Part shown: positions 24,746 to 33,976 of the stretch, piece after piece
Position numbering within the stretch: the stretch's first letter is position 1
Layout: each line of letters starts with the position of its first letter
Assembly (NCBI RefSeq): GCF_003573545.1
Contig: NZ_QWET01000009.1
Span: 146,707 to 210,706, forward strand
DNA length: 64,000 bases
Reading direction: 5' to 3'
Origin: Mariniphaga sediminis
Lineage (GTDB): Bacteria; Bacteroidota; Bacteroidia; Bacteroidales; Prolixibacteraceae
Notes under the pieces: model-generated
What the model saw: only the letters and a program-made list of their open reading frames with translations
What the model was told of the DNA's origin: nothing
The model's database searches: none
Program-made: the position numbers and the translations under genes

Positions 24746-26410
24746 TTATTTTTCTTTTGCAAGATCGATACCCATTCTCTGTCCCTTGTAAGTGGCCTTT
24801 GAGAAGGATTTCAGCACTTGTTTTTCGTAACGTCGATCCACTTCAAAAAACGAAAAGTTTTTCATCACTTCGATGTTCCCGATTTCCACACTTTCATTTG
24901 GAAAATGCTGGTTAATCAAATCGATAATCTTCCGTTTGTTGATCCCATTTTTCTTTCCCAATGTAAAAAAGAAACGCGAAAATTTATATCCTCCCTCTTT
25001 CCTCTCACTCCGGCCATTCCGCCCTTTTGCGCCGCGTTTCTTCCTTCTACCGGGCTCGTAATCCTGTTCTCCGGGGCGTGATTCGTCCACATTAATATCC
25101 GGGGCGTTTTCGTAATATTTCAGGAAACGGTTAAACTCTATAGAAACGAAACGTTTTATGAGTTCCTCGCGTTCGAGCCAGGCCAGCTTCTTGTAAATTA
25201 CCGGCATAAAAGGTTCAATCTCGGTTTCATTCACCTCAATTTTTTCCATTTTATCAATCAGACTGAAAAGCTGCTTTTCACAGATTTCCTTTCCCGATGG
25301 AACAGCTTTCAGCATGAAGGATTTATTCACTTTCTTTTCAACCTGGCGTAGTTTGCCCTTTTCGCGCAAATGAATAAGTGTTACGGAAATCCCCCTTTTA
25401 CCTGCCCTTCCGGTTCGCCCGCTCCGGTGAATATATACTTCAGGATCATCGGGAAGGTTATAATTAATTACATGCGTCAGGTCGTTTACGTCTAGGCCGC
25501 GGGCAGCCACATCGGTTGCCACCAGCATTTGCAGGTGTTTACTTCGGAAACGGGCCATTACATGGTCACGCTGGGCCTGGGAGAGATCTCCGTGGAGTGC
25601 ATCGGCATTATAGCCGTCTTGCATTAGTTTGTCGGCCACATCTTTGGTTTCAGACCGGGTACGGCAAAAAATAATCCCATAAATACTGGGGTTCAGATCG
25701 GCTACCCGTTTCAGGGCAATGTAACGATCTTTAGCGTGAACAAGATAGTAGTGATGTTCCACATTTTCAGCGCCGGTATTCTTTTTCCCTACTGAAATTT
25801 CCTGAGGGTTTGTCATATAGCGGTTGGCGATGGAAACAATTTCCCTGGGCATAGTGGCTGAAAAAAGCAGGGTTTGCTTTTCCGCCGGCGAAGTAGCCAG
25901 AATAGCATCCAGGTCATCTTTAAAACCCATTGAAAGCATTTCGTCAGCTTCATCAAGCACCAGCCATCGTATTTTATCTACTTTTAATTTTTTACGCTTA
26001 ATTAAATCGAGGGTACGGCCGGGTGTTCCCACAACGATAGAAGCTCCCCGTTCCAGTTGGTTAATTTGCTTTTTTATATCGGCGCCGCCATAAACCACAG
26101 CGATACTAATTTTTTGGCTGAACTTTGAAAAATTAGTCAGGTCGCCGGCAATTTGTAAAGCCAGTTCCCTTGTGGGGCTTAAAATTAAAGCCTGCGGATG
26201 TTTTTGGGAGGTGTCAATTTGCTGAATAACTGGCAGGCCAAATGCGGCTGTTTTTCCGGTACCGGTTTGTGCCAGCGCCACCATATCGTTTTTGCTTTCC
26301 AATAAAAATGGAATGGTTTTTTCCTGAATGGGTGTGGGTGTTTCAAACCCCAATGCTTCAATTGCCTGTTGAATTTCGGCACTGAGGCTCATCTCATTGA
26401 ATAATGTCAT
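24746..26410 (-). CDS. DEAD-box RNA helicase with DbpA-type RNA-binding domain
   Basis: A 554-residue ATP-dependent RNA helicase, likely for ribosome assembly or cold-stress RNA unwinding. All motifs are present: Q motif (GFETPTPIQ), Walker A AQTGTGKT, PTRELALQI, GTPGR, DEAD in VLDEADEMLSMGF, SATMP, then domain 2 with HGDLSQAQRD, TDVAARGLDV and HRSGRTGRAGK. A basic linker (about 430-460, rich in Arg/Lys/Gly) precedes a C-terminal DbpA-like RNA-recognition domain (KFSRFFFTLGKKNGINKRKI onward). It has its own TACCTTTG promoter box at 26437-26444. A small hairpin with a T-rich tail overlaps the stop codon. Confidence 0.95.
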   Translation of the reverse strand: MTLFNEMSLSAEIQQAIEALGFETPTPIQEKTIPFLLESKNDMVALAQTGTGKTAAFGLPVIQQIDTSQKHPQALILSPTRELALQIAGDLTNFSKFSQKISIAVVYGGADIKKQINQLERGASIVVGTPGRTLDLIKRKKLKVDKIRWLVLDEADEMLSMGFKDDLDAILATSPAEKQTLLFSATMPREIVSIANRYMTNPQEISVGKKNTGAENVEHHYYLVHAKDRYIALKRVADLNPSIYGIIFCRTRSETKDVADKLMQDGYNADALHGDLSQAQRDHVMARFRSKHLQMLVATDVAARGLDVNDLTHVINYNLPDDPEVYIHRSGRTGRAGKRGISVTLIHLREKGKLRQVEKKVNKSFMLKAVPSGKEICEKQLFSLIDKMEKIEVNETEIEPFMPVIYKKLAWLEREELIKRFVSIEFNRFLKYYENAPDINVDESRPGEQDYEPGRRKKRGAKGRNGRSERKEGGYKFSRFFFTLGKKNGINKRKIIDLINQHFPNESVEIGNIEVMKNFSFFEVDRRYEKQVLKSFSKATYKGQRMGIDLAKEK

Positions 26411-26436
26411 GTAATTATGTCTAAAATTTGCAGGCG

Positions 26437-26444
26437 CAAAGGTA
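26437..26444 (-). promoter_or_regulatory. Promoter -7 box (TACCTTTG) of the helicase gene
   Basis: TACCTTTG on the minus strand, followed by CGCC, is a strong Bacteroidota -7 box. Start near 26430, about 20 bases before the ATG. Confidence 0.65.
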
Positions 26445-26585
26445 ACCTTTTAAAATGTATTTCAGGGTTTTAGGAGAAAATGTTGCAGGGATTAACAAAT
26501 TAATAATTCATCGTAAATTTTTTTATCATATCAAATCTCTACTGTTTTTGTATAATTTTTTCCATACAAATCAACCCAAATCCTT

Positions 26586-26593
26586 TACATTTG
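26586..26593 (+). promoter_or_regulatory. Promoter -7 box (TACATTTG) of the beta-barrel gene
   Basis: TACATTTG matches TAnnTTTG; start near 26600, about 26 bases before the ATG at 26626. Confidence 0.6.
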
Positions 26594-26625
26594 TTTCATT
26601 ATAAATTCAAGTTAAGTTGAATTCT

Positions 26626-27456
26626 ATGAAATTTAGCAAGCCATTGAAAACAGCAATTTATATTCGATTCTTTCTGGTGCTGGGAATGGCAGGAATTTTT
26701 TCTGTAAAGCTGTGGTCACAGGAAGCGGATACCATTGTTCCAATCAATAGAGACACCAAAAAAATTTTACGAAAAATAGACGTGCGGGAACTTACCCGTC
26801 AGGGGTTTAACTTTTGGTACGATGATTTTTCAGGTCATTGGGCTGGTGTTGATTTTGGCTTTAATCTATTTGTCAACCCGGATTATTCAGGATACGACTC
26901 CGAATTTATGGACAACGACATTTTCCGCTCAAATTCTACCTACCTCAACCTTATTCAACAAAGCATCGGGTTGCAACGCAACCGAAATACCATCGGGCTG
27001 GTAACAGGTTTGGGACTGCACCTCCAAAGCTACCGGATGGAGCAAAACACAACCATCCAAAGACTGGGAAACGGACGAATTGAGCCCCAGTCCCTGTTTT
27101 TTGAGCAAAACCAAAAATCGAAATTATCCATAGTTTCCCTAACCATACCCCTACTGACTGAATTTCAAATTCCTGTAAACCACTACACAAACAGGATTTA
27201 CGTGTCAGGAGGCATTGTGGGAGGAGTCCGGTTAAGCAGTCACACCAAAGTAAAATACCGTGTGCAAGGCAAAAAGGAAAAGTTAAAAACGCCTGGTCAC
27301 TACTCCCTTCAGGACTTTAAATACGGGTTGATGGTGCGGGCAGGTTATCGCTGGATAAATTTATTTGCCACCTACGAGTTGACTCCCCTTTTCAAAAAAG
27401 ACAAAGGCCCCGAATTAACACCGGTAACTATCGGAATAACAGTAATAAAATTTTGA
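26626..27456 (+). CDS. Outer-membrane beta-barrel protein (PorT-like)
   Basis: A 276-residue outer-membrane protein with a signal peptide (hydrophobic stretch FFLVLGMAGIFSVKLW) and alternating beta strands: WAGVDFGFNLFV, TIGLVTGLGLHLQSY, LSIVSLTIPLLTEFQI, RIYVSGGIVGGVRLSS, YGLMVRAGYRWINLFATYEL and a last strand VTIGITVIKF. The barrel resembles the PorT/outer-membrane beta-barrel family of Bacteroidota, which includes T9SS components, but a T9SS role is not shown. I use ATG 26626, not the TTG at 26617. The stop codon is only 11 bases from the ATG of the creatininase gene, so the two are probably one operon. Confidence 0.78.
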   Translation: MKFSKPLKTAIYIRFFLVLGMAGIFSVKLWSQEADTIVPINRDTKKILRKIDVRELTRQGFNFWYDDFSGHWAGVDFGFNLFVNPDYSGYDSEFMDNDIFRSNSTYLNLIQQSIGLQRNRNTIGLVTGLGLHLQSYRMEQNTTIQRLGNGRIEPQSLFFEQNQKSKLSIVSLTIPLLTEFQIPVNHYTNRIYVSGGIVGGVRLSSHTKVKYRVQGKKEKLKTPGHYSLQDFKYGLMVRAGYRWINLFATYELTPLFKKDKGPELTPVTIGITVIKF

Positions 27457-27467
27457 AATACAATAGT

Positions 27468-28232
27468 ATGAGACCTTACATTTTAGAAGAAACCAATTGG
27501 AAACAGGTAAAAAACCAACCATACGATGTAGCTATCCTCCCCTGGGGGGCTACTGAACCACACAACTACCACCTGCCTTTTGGCACCGATTCGTTGGAAA
27601 CATCACGGATTGCTGCTGATGCCGCCGGAAAAGCATGGAAAAAAGGAGCCAAAGTGATGGTATTGCCTACCATTCCATTAGGCGTACAAAACCCGGGGCA
27701 AATTGAAATGCCTTTCTGCTTGCACACCCTTCCATCTACCCAAATAGCCATTCTGAAAGATATCGTCAGGGCGCTGTATAATCAGGGAATTCGCAAATTA
27801 GTGGTTATGAATGGCCACGGCGGCAACGAATTTAAACCACATATACGTGAGGTAATGCCACAATTCCCGGGTATGTTTATTGCCGTAACCGAATGGTTTA
27901 AACAGGTTCCCTTATCCGATTATTTTGAAGAAGAAGGAGACCATGCCAATGAAATGGAGACCAGTGTAATTATGCATTATTTCCCCGAACTGGTATTACC
28001 TTTGGAAGAAGCCGGTAGCGGGAAAGCCAATAAATTCAAGCTGAAAGGACTGAACGACAAGGTCGGCTGGACCCCTCGTCGCTGGGATAAAGTGACCGAT
28101 GATACGGGAATAGGGGATCCCCAAAAGGCAACACCCGAAAAAGGACAAAAATTTCTGGAGGCAGTGACTTCAAAAATTGGAGATTTCCTGGTTGAACTGG
28201 CAGAATGTGATCTGGATGACCTTTACGAGTAG
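27468..28232 (+). CDS. Creatininase-family amidohydrolase
   Basis: Metal-dependent amidohydrolase, 254 residues. Conserved metal-site segments are GATEPHNYHLPFGTD (Glu, His and Asp as in creatininase), VMNGHGGNEF, and GDHANEMETSVIMH with the Glu ligand. In other bacteria the family opens cyclic amides such as creatinine, or deformylates intermediates of riboflavin/F420 and mycofactocin routes. The substrate here is unknown. The ATG at 27468 is preferred to the TTG at 27453, which overlaps the previous stop codon. It ends 24 bases before the stop codon of the convergent PorP/SprF gene. Confidence 0.87.
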   Translation: MRPYILEETNWKQVKNQPYDVAILPWGATEPHNYHLPFGTDSLETSRIAADAAGKAWKKGAKVMVLPTIPLGVQNPGQIEMPFCLHTLPSTQIAILKDIVRALYNQGIRKLVVMNGHGGNEFKPHIREVMPQFPGMFIAVTEWFKQVPLSDYFEEEGDHANEMETSVIMHYFPELVLPLEEAGSGKANKFKLKGLNDKVGWTPRRWDKVTDDTGIGDPQKATPEKGQKFLEAVTSKIGDFLVELAECDLDDLYE

Positions 28233-28256
28233 CTTATCCTTTCCAACAGTTTTATT

Positions 28257-29201
28257 TTAAAAGAATTTTTCGCGGATGTAGCTCCTGCCAAAAAAATCCA
28301 TGTCAAAACCAAGGGTAACTTCGTAGGTGCCATATTGATAAGGAAATATTTCGTTGTAGGTAAGATCCATTGCAAAACCCAATCGCAGGTTGTTGTCCAT
28401 AATCCATTGCGAGACAAAACTTATGGCATTTCCGGAACGGTTCATTAACCCAAGCCATAGTTTTTCACGCAGCATAAAGTTCACACCGATGTCATACTGG
28501 ATAGGCAACCCACGGTTATAAGTTATCATCATGGTTGGTTTGAAAATCAGGTAATTGAACTGAATAAACCGGAATACATAACCAGCTGTAAGGTACACCG
28601 TTTGAATCTGGGCTTCGATGTTATAATTATTGATATTTGCTTTAAGGTCGTTCCTCAGCATCTTCGGTATGGAGAGCCCAATGTAATAATGTTCTTCATA
28701 AAGAAATCCGCCAATACCAAAATTGGGCAGAAATTTCAAATCTACATCTTCTGCATAAGCTTCGTCATACTTGCCATCAGGATAAAGCTGATATAATGTA
28801 AGCGGATTTTTATAGTTCAGAAAACCAAATTTTAACCCCAGGCGCAACCGGGCCTGAGGGGTAATGGCAACTTCGTAAGCATAATCGCCAAAAACACCCA
28901 GTTTGTTTTCCAGGCCGTAATGATCGTTGGTTACATTCAGTCCCACCCCTACTTTTTCATTATTTGTGGGGGAGTGAAAAGAAAAAACCTGTGTGAGCGG
29001 GGAGCGGTTGATGCCGGCCCATTGTTTTCGCACAAGCGTGGAAAATCCGATCTTCTCCCACATACCGGCATAAGCCGGATTAATGGGCTGCATATTGAAC
29101 ATATACTGGGTAAGAACAGGCTCTGCCTGCCCATGTGATTCGCCGGGAAACAAAGGGAACAAGAGGATTGCCGAAGCCAAACATTTTATCCAGTTTTTCA
29201 T
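28257..29201 (-). CDS. PorP/SprF-family type IX secretion outer-membrane protein
   Basis: A 314-residue outer-membrane barrel. Signal peptide from the ATG at 29201 (WIKCLASAILLFPLFPGESHG), then the family's hallmark start QAEPVLTQYMFNMQPINPAYAG and the typical WAGINRSPLTQVFSFHSP segment, with C-terminal strands ending FFGRSYIREKFF. PorP/SprF proteins anchor or assist individual T9SS cargo at the outer membrane; here no cargo gene is adjacent, although two T9SS cargo genes lie at 10189 and 12961. I reject the longer frame to 29222. Confidence 0.9.
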   Translation of the reverse strand: MKNWIKCLASAILLFPLFPGESHGQAEPVLTQYMFNMQPINPAYAGMWEKIGFSTLVRKQWAGINRSPLTQVFSFHSPTNNEKVGVGLNVTNDHYGLENKLGVFGDYAYEVAITPQARLRLGLKFGFLNYKNPLTLYQLYPDGKYDEAYAEDVDLKFLPNFGIGGFLYEEHYYIGLSIPKMLRNDLKANINNYNIEAQIQTVYLTAGYVFRFIQFNYLIFKPTMMITYNRGLPIQYDIGVNFMLREKLWLGLMNRSGNAISFVSQWIMDNNLRLGFAMDLTYNEIFPYQYGTYEVTLGFDMDFFGRSYIREKFF

Positions 29202-29501
29202 GCTCTCGGAACAAAATTCCAACTGGGAAAACTACAAATTTATCTCGACATAAACAATATGCCACACAACCTGCTGTAAAACAGATTTTTAAAAAGGGAA
29301 ACTATGGCTAAATTTTCTTCTCTAAAGGGTATATGGCTGCTTTTTCCCCTTCATGCGATAAAAGGATCAAGCCAAAAGCCGCATTACTGCTGAAAACTAC
29401 AGGAACCATTTCGCACAGATAAAATTTTCTGAATCTGGAGTTTAGCACTGCCTCATTTAAAAAAATCCATAAAACTCTTTTTATATTCCGATAAAGAGTG
29501 T
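29202..29501. other. 300-base intergenic stretch upstream of the metK promoter
   Basis: No convincing gene or RNA. A 29-codon frame at 29304-29393 exists but lacks support. The promoter and riboswitch of metK begin at its end. Confidence 0.4.
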
Positions 29502-29509
29502 TACTTTTG
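29502..29509 (+). promoter_or_regulatory. metK: Promoter -7 box (TACTTTTG) of metK
   Basis: TACTTTTG fits TAnnTTTG. Transcription would start near 29515, exactly at the 5' edge of the SAM-II element, as expected for a short riboswitch leader. Confidence 0.6.
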
Positions 29510-29510
29510 T

Positions 29511-29581
29511 AGCGCTACGTGGAAAGATTTGAGATTGATTGCAACCACAGAAAAAGAATGCTAAAACAGTCGCTTTTTTTT
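29511..29581 (+). promoter_or_regulatory. SAM-II riboswitch upstream of metK
   Basis: P1 is GTGG (29519-29522) with CCAC (29545-29548), enclosing GATTTGA (29526-29532) and ATTGCAA (29538-29544). The conserved GCTAAAA (29560-29566) follows an A-rich strand. A pseudoknot helix GATTG (29533-29537) with CAGTC (29567-29571) closes the fold. These elements and their order match the SAM-II (metA/SAM-alpha) aptamer. Eight T (29574-29581) follow two bases after the pseudoknot, so the ligand-stabilised fold may itself act as a terminator; the metK start codon is 81 bases further on. Binding of S-adenosylmethionine would then lower metK expression. P1 is short and the spacing after it differs slightly from the textbook form. 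Confidence 0.8.
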
Positions 29582-29662
29582 ACTATTTCAATCCGATACA
29601 TCCCGCAGCCTAAAAATTTTTGTTAAACACGCTGAACAAATTTCGGCTAAAATTTTGGGATT

Positions 29663-30916
29663 ATGAGTTATTTATTTACGAGTGAATCAGTTTCAGAAGG
29701 TCATCCAGACAAAGTTTCCGATCAAATTTCAGATGCACTTTTGGATGAGTTCCTGGCGTTCGACCTTGAGTCGAAAGTTGCCATTGAAACATTGGTAACC
29801 ACAGGACAGGTGGTGGTTGCCGGCGAAGTCAAATCAAAAACATATGTAGATGTACAGGAAGTTACCCGCCGTGTTATCAACCAAATTGGGTACACCAAAG
29901 GAGCCTACCGCTTCGAGGGTGATTCGTGCGGTGTACTGGTAGCTATTCACGAACAAAGCCCTGACATTAACCGGGGGGTTGATAAAGGGGATAAAAATGA
30001 ACAGGGAGCCGGCGACCAGGGAATGATGTTTGGGTATGCCTGCAAGGACACCGACAACTACATGCCTTTGCCCCTGGAACTTTCTCATCTGATTTTAAAA
30101 GAATTATCAGCCATTCGTCGGGAAGAAAAAGAGATGACCTATTTGCGTCCCGACTCCAAATCGCAGGTAACCATCGAGTATTCAGATGACAACCTCCCGC
30201 AAAAAGTGCATACCATTGTTGTTTCCACTCAGCACGACGAGTTTGACGACGACGAGCCTATGCTGGCAAAAATCAGGGAAGATGTAATCAACATCCTGAT
30301 TCCCCGTGTAAAGGCAAAACTTCCTGAGCGGGTGCAGCAACTTTTTGGAGACGACATCATTTACCATGTGAATCCTACCGGAAAATTTGTGATCGGCGGT
30401 CCTCATGGCGACACCGGCCTCACAGGAAGAAAAATTATTGTAGACACTTACGGAGGACGTGGAGCGCACGGCGGTGGTGCATTCTCGGGAAAAGACCCAT
30501 CGAAAGTGGACCGGTCCGCGGCATACGCTTCCAGGCACATTGCTAAAAACCTGGTTGCTGCCGGAGTAGCTGACGAAATACTGGTGCAACTGGCTTACGC
30601 CATCGGAGTTGCACAGCCCGTAGGTATTTTTGTGAATACTTACGGAAGAAAAAATGTACCTTCCTCTGATGGTGAAATTGCTCAGAAAGTAAAAGACATT
30701 TTCGACCTCCGCCCTGCAGCCATTGAAGAACGACTAAAACTGCGAAATCCAATCTACTCAGAAACTGCTGCTTATGGTCATATGGGTAGAAAACCAGCTA
30801 CGGTATCAAAGGTATTTGAATCGCCCTACCAGGGAAAGACGGAACTGGAAGTGGAACTTTTCACATGGGAAAAACTAGATTTTGTAGATAAGATCAAGGA
30901 AGCTTTTGGGATTTAA
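29663..30916 (+). CDS. metK: S-adenosylmethionine synthetase
   Basis: Makes S-adenosylmethionine from methionine and ATP. The 417-residue protein holds [20 protein letters not shown] at the N-terminus (ATP/metal site, about residues 5-24), [12 protein letters not shown] (about 114-125), [27 protein letters not shown] segment (in part) and [19 protein letters not shown] (about 270-288). Length fits the Bacteroidota form, slightly longer than the Escherichia coli enzyme. It is monocistronic: SAM-II riboswitch upstream and a strong terminator at 30944. Confidence 0.98.
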   Translation: MSYLFTSESVSEGHPDKVSDQISDALLDEFLAFDLESKVAIETLVTTGQVVVAGEVKSKTYVDVQEVTRRVINQIGYTKGAYRFEGDSCGVLVAIHEQSPDINRGVDKGDKNEQGAGDQGMMFGYACKDTDNYMPLPLELSHLILKELSAIRREEKEMTYLRPDSKSQVTIEYSDDNLPQKVHTIVVSTQHDEFDDDEPMLAKIREDVINILIPRVKAKLPERVQQLFGDDIIYHVNPTGKFVIGGPHGDTGLTGRKIIVDTYGGRGAHGGGAFSGKDPSKVDRSAAYASRHIAKNLVAAGVADEILVQLAYAIGVAQPVGIFVNTYGRKNVPSSDGEIAQKVKDIFDLRPAAIEERLKLRNPIYSETAAYGHMGRKPATVSKVFESPYQGKTELEVELFTWEKLDFVDKIKEAFGI

Positions 30917-30943
30917 TTCCTGAAAAGCAAGACTACATTTATG

Positions 30944-30985
30944 AGAGGTGTTTCAAAAACAACATTTGATTCACCTCTTTTTTTG
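30944..30985 (+). terminator. Terminator of metK
   Basis: AGAGGTG (30944-30950) pairs with CACCTCT (30972-30978); an inner TCAAA/TTTGA pairing extends the stem. A run of seven T follows. Confidence 0.88.
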
Positions 30986-31069
30986 TATTTTTTGAAGACT
31001 TTTTGTAACCTCTTAAGGCTTCCAACGAATAAATTAACGGAAACAATGTTCAATTAAAACACGAGAATC

Positions 31070-32167
31070 ATGGAAGATAAACTGGTTACAATTGTGGTTT
31101 TACCCTATTCCAAAGCGCAAATACTTAAAATGCGGCTTGAGGAACAGGATATTGAATGCGATCTGGAAGACATCAACCTGATGGAAGATGCCGCTACTTC
31201 AGTGAAAGTAAAAATCTTGGAGAAAGATATTCGACATGCCGTTCCCATCCTGGAAGAGTTTTTGGGAAAAAAGCCCGAATTACAAAAAAAACATAAGGAG
31301 AAGGATGACCATATACTCGTACCCGTTGATTTTTCGCCGGTTTCCTATAAAACCTGCAAACTGGCATTCAACATTGCCAGCCACCAGCAGGTAAAGCTGG
31401 TTTTTATACACTGTTATGTCAACCCTATTGTCCATTCAGTCCCGTATGCCGATGTTTACGTATATGATTCTACGCTGCTGGAGCGGATGGACAATGCGGA
31501 AAAGAATGCCAACGACAACTTCAAAAAGTTTATCCGGAAACTTTCTACCGAAATAGGCAAAGAGAAATGGAAAATGGTGAAAAGTGAGTTTATCATCAAA
31601 CCCGGTTATGCCGATGAAGATATACTTGCGTATGCCCATGAAAACAATTCACGCCTTATTGTGATGGGAACGGGCGGTGATTCAGGCACGATTGTAGGCA
31701 GTGTTACAGCCGATGTTATTTATAATGCAAAAGTTCCGGTTCTGGTGATTCCTGAAGAATCTCCCGAAAAAGAAATTCAGGAATTTAAACGCATACTTTA
31801 CGCGACCAACTTCGATGAAAAAGATTTTGCCGTAATTGACAAGCTGGTGGGACTGCTGAAACCTTTTGACGCCAAGGTATATTGTGTCCACATGGGAAAA
31901 GAGGACAGTTCCGACTGGGACAAAGCCCGACTGGAGGGAATGAAAGAAGTATTAAAAAGCAGGTATACGGAAAAGGATTTTGACTGCCGGCTTATTGTTG
32001 GAAAAGATTTCCTGGAAACTTTTGATACATTTATTGAAAAGGAAAATATCGATATTATTTCACTGACTACCCACAAACGGAATATGATATCAAGGCTGTT
32101 CAATCCCAGTGTGGCTCGGAAAATGGTTTTTCACAGTCGCACCCCATTACTGATTTTTCATGCCTGA
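31070..32167 (+). CDS. Tandem universal stress protein with N-terminal DUF2007-like domain
   Basis: A 365-residue cytoplasmic protein. Residues 1-75 (VTIVVLPYSKAQILKMRLEEQ in part) resemble small DUF2007 signal-transducing domains. Two universal stress domains follow: about 82-220 (HILVPVDFSPVSYKTCKLAF, ending IVMGTGGDSGTIVGSVTADV and VPVLVIPEE) and about 228-365 (RILYATNFDEKDFAVIDKL, ending RTPLLIF). The first keeps a glycine-rich nucleotide-site loop; the second has lost most of it (SLTTHKRNMISRLFNPSVAR), suggesting one binding and one structural domain. Its last ten bases overlap the end of the convergent epimerase gene. Confidence 0.88.
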   Translation: MEDKLVTIVVLPYSKAQILKMRLEEQDIECDLEDINLMEDAATSVKVKILEKDIRHAVPILEEFLGKKPELQKKHKEKDDHILVPVDFSPVSYKTCKLAFNIASHQQVKLVFIHCYVNPIVHSVPYADVYVYDSTLLERMDNAEKNANDNFKKFIRKLSTEIGKEKWKMVKSEFIIKPGYADEDILAYAHENNSRLIVMGTGGDSGTIVGSVTADVIYNAKVPVLVIPEESPEKEIQEFKRILYATNFDEKDFAVIDKLVGLLKPFDAKVYCVHMGKEDSSDWDKARLEGMKEVLKSRYTEKDFDCRLIVGKDFLETFDTFIEKENIDIISLTTHKRNMISRLFNPSVARKMVFHSRTPLLIFHA

Positions 32168-33192
32168 ATATTTCTCATATCCTGTTTTAAAAAGGCAGCC
32201 GTTTGCTGAATCGATTTCGTTACCGGGAGGTATTGAAAATTTGCATTCTGAGAAATTTTGTTCCCGTCAAATCGACTCACAGAGTTGGCAGCAGCAGCAG
32301 TTTCGCGGGAAAGGGATGAAAAGTTTTTGTTTATCAATCCGAATACTGAAACAGCACACCGGGCAAAACGGAGCATCAGGTTCGAAGCAAAATATTTCGG
32401 ATGGGGTTTGTTCAGGGCGTAAGCTATTTGATTGAAAAGATTCTGGTAACTCCAATCTTCCGCACTTAAAAGGTAACGCTGGTTTTTTAAGGTCTCGAAA
32501 TTTGCATTGTCCATTAACAGAACCATAGCTTTTACAACGTCGTTTACATCCACGTACCCGGTAACTCCTTTAGTATAAAACCACAGACCATCCCAAACTG
32601 TTTTAAACAATTGTGAACTTCCTGTATTCCAGTCTCCAGGTCCCAAAACGATAGAAGGGTTCACGATTATAGCATCCATCCCCTCCTCTATTCCACGCCA
32701 GACTTCTGTTTCAGAAAAAAACTTACTTTCAGAATAACCTGAAACTTTTTTGGAAGGTACCCAGTTGGTCTGTTCGTCGGTTGGGATTCCGTTCAAATTA
32801 CGTCCCAGGGCAGCCACCGAGCTTACATGACAAAACTTTTTAACCCCGTTAACCAATGCGGCATTAACCAGGTTAGCCGTTCCATCTACATTATTTTGAA
32901 TCATTTGTTTGCGCTCACTGCTACGAAATGAAACGATAGCCGCACAATGATACACTTCCTCTATTCCGACCAATAATTTTTCAAGGCCGAAATAATCGAG
33001 TATATCACCGTCAACCCATTCAATGCAGGCGAAAAGTTCTTCCGGCTTTTCAGTGTAATACGAAAAAGTTTTTAGCACCTGTTGCACATTACTTTTCTTT
33101 CGTTTTAACGCCTTCACCTTTTCCCCTTCAGAAACCAGTTTATACAACAAATGCGATCCAATTAACCCTGTTCCGCCAGTAACAAAAATCAT
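32158..33192 (-). CDS. NAD-dependent epimerase/dehydratase family protein
   Basis: A 344-residue extended short-chain dehydrogenase. Nucleotide motif VTGGTGLIGSHLLYKL (about residues 4-19), VYHCAAIVSF, catalytic YxxxK in SGYSESKFF, and VNPSIVLGPGDWNTGSSQLF. It resembles dihydroflavonol reductase-like or sterol dehydrogenase-like members rather than sugar nucleotide epimerases, so the substrate is open. The 3' end overlaps the stress protein gene by ten bases in opposite orientation, with no terminator between them. Confidence 0.87.
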   Translation of the reverse strand: MIFVTGGTGLIGSHLLYKLVSEGEKVKALKRKKSNVQQVLKTFSYYTEKPEELFACIEWVDGDILDYFGLEKLLVGIEEVYHCAAIVSFRSSERKQMIQNNVDGTANLVNAALVNGVKKFCHVSSVAALGRNLNGIPTDEQTNWVPSKKVSGYSESKFFSETEVWRGIEEGMDAIIVNPSIVLGPGDWNTGSSQLFKTVWDGLWFYTKGVTGYVDVNDVVKAMVLLMDNANFETLKNQRYLLSAEDWSYQNLFNQIAYALNKPHPKYFASNLMLRFARCAVSVFGLINKNFSSLSRETAAAANSVSRFDGNKISQNANFQYLPVTKSIQQTAAFLKQDMRNIQA

Positions 33193-33295
33193 AACTGAAA
33201 TTTTCGGTTAAAGATAAAAAATTTAGGGCCTTTCACTTTTTGAATTTCTTTTAAACAAGAGAACCATTAAATTTACATATTAAAAAAGATGCATA

Positions 33296-33484
33296 ATGGA
33301 TGTAGAAAAGTTGTTACGTTTTGAAACAAAGGAGGAAGCCAACGAAAGGAGGAGAGAGGAAACACTGGAGCGTGATCCGCACGAACGGCTGATGTTTTTC
33401 CTGGAGTTGGTTCAGGAAATGCAGTTTTTTCAAACGTCAACTCCGCACCCGAACAGGCTTAAGAACAATTTTATTATTGAATGA
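33296..33484 (+). CDS. Small charged protein, unknown function
   Basis: A 62-residue hydrophilic protein with the N-terminus MDVEKLLRFETKEEANERRR (in part) and the segment DPHERLMFFLELVQEMQFF. Small Bacteroidota proteins with a similar 'L.FE.K.EAN.RR....L...ER..FFL.L' pattern are known to me as hypothetical proteins, some beside nucleotidyltransferase genes; none is beside this one. The end, NRLKNNFIIE, matches that pattern too. Probably real; function unknown. Confidence 0.65.
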   Translation: MDVEKLLRFETKEEANERRREETLERDPHERLMFFLELVQEMQFFQTSTPHPNRLKNNFIIE

Positions 33485-33487
33485 CTA

Positions 33488-33970
33488 TCAACTGTTCCAT
33501 GGCGTAACCGCCTTCGCCCCAAACTCTTTGGCCGATATTTTTTCAATGTGTACCTTCAGTATGCCCACATTTTTTACAGCCGGCGGGTTGAATTTAAATT
33601 TGCGATCGCTGTATTGAGCCATGAGCAAATGGAGGCACCTCTCCTTTTCGTCGTAGTCGTCCACAAATTCCACCGAACCCTCCACCAGCACCGATTTTGA
33701 TTTTACCCGGTAGCTACAGCCTACGCGCACATCCTGCCAGGCCAGTTCTTCACCCAGCGTCCAGTTGATACAGACTTTCGGGTTTTGATGCAGCGTTTCC
33801 CACATCCGGCCGCTTTGGTCAGAATGAAGGATAACCACATCGTCCTCCAACGCAAAATTCATGGGTAAAACATACGGCACATTATTCTCCGACATCGCCA
33901 CATAGCATGTTTTACAGGATTGTACAATTTCTTCTATTTCCGTTCTGTTTTCAATTATCAGTGTCCGCAT
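33488..33970 (-). CDS. Pyridoxamine 5'-phosphate oxidase-like flavin-binding protein
   Basis: A 160-residue split-barrel protein of the PNPOx-like group, nearest in look to NimA-type proteins (CKTCYVAMSENNVPYVLPMN, VVILHSDQSGRMWETLHQNP, VCINWTLG). Such proteins bind FMN or haem and reduce small molecules. The stop codon is four bases beyond the stop of the small gene on the opposite strand, and the ATG at 33970 is six bases after the dnaG stop codon, so it is probably co-transcribed with dnaG. Confidence 0.83.
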   Translation of the reverse strand: MRTLIIENRTEIEEIVQSCKTCYVAMSENNVPYVLPMNFALEDDVVILHSDQSGRMWETLHQNPKVCINWTLGEELAWQDVRVGCSYRVKSKSVLVEGSVEFVDDYDEKERCLHLLMAQYSDRKFKFNPPAVKNVGILKVHIEKISAKEFGAKAVTPWNS

Positions 33971-33976
33971 CGCTCA

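Noticed and set aside
29304..29393. 29-codon frame starting MAKFSSLKG upstream of metK
   Set aside because: A G-rich stretch precedes the ATG, but composition is not protein-like, there is no promoter box at the right distance, and it is not linked to the riboswitch.
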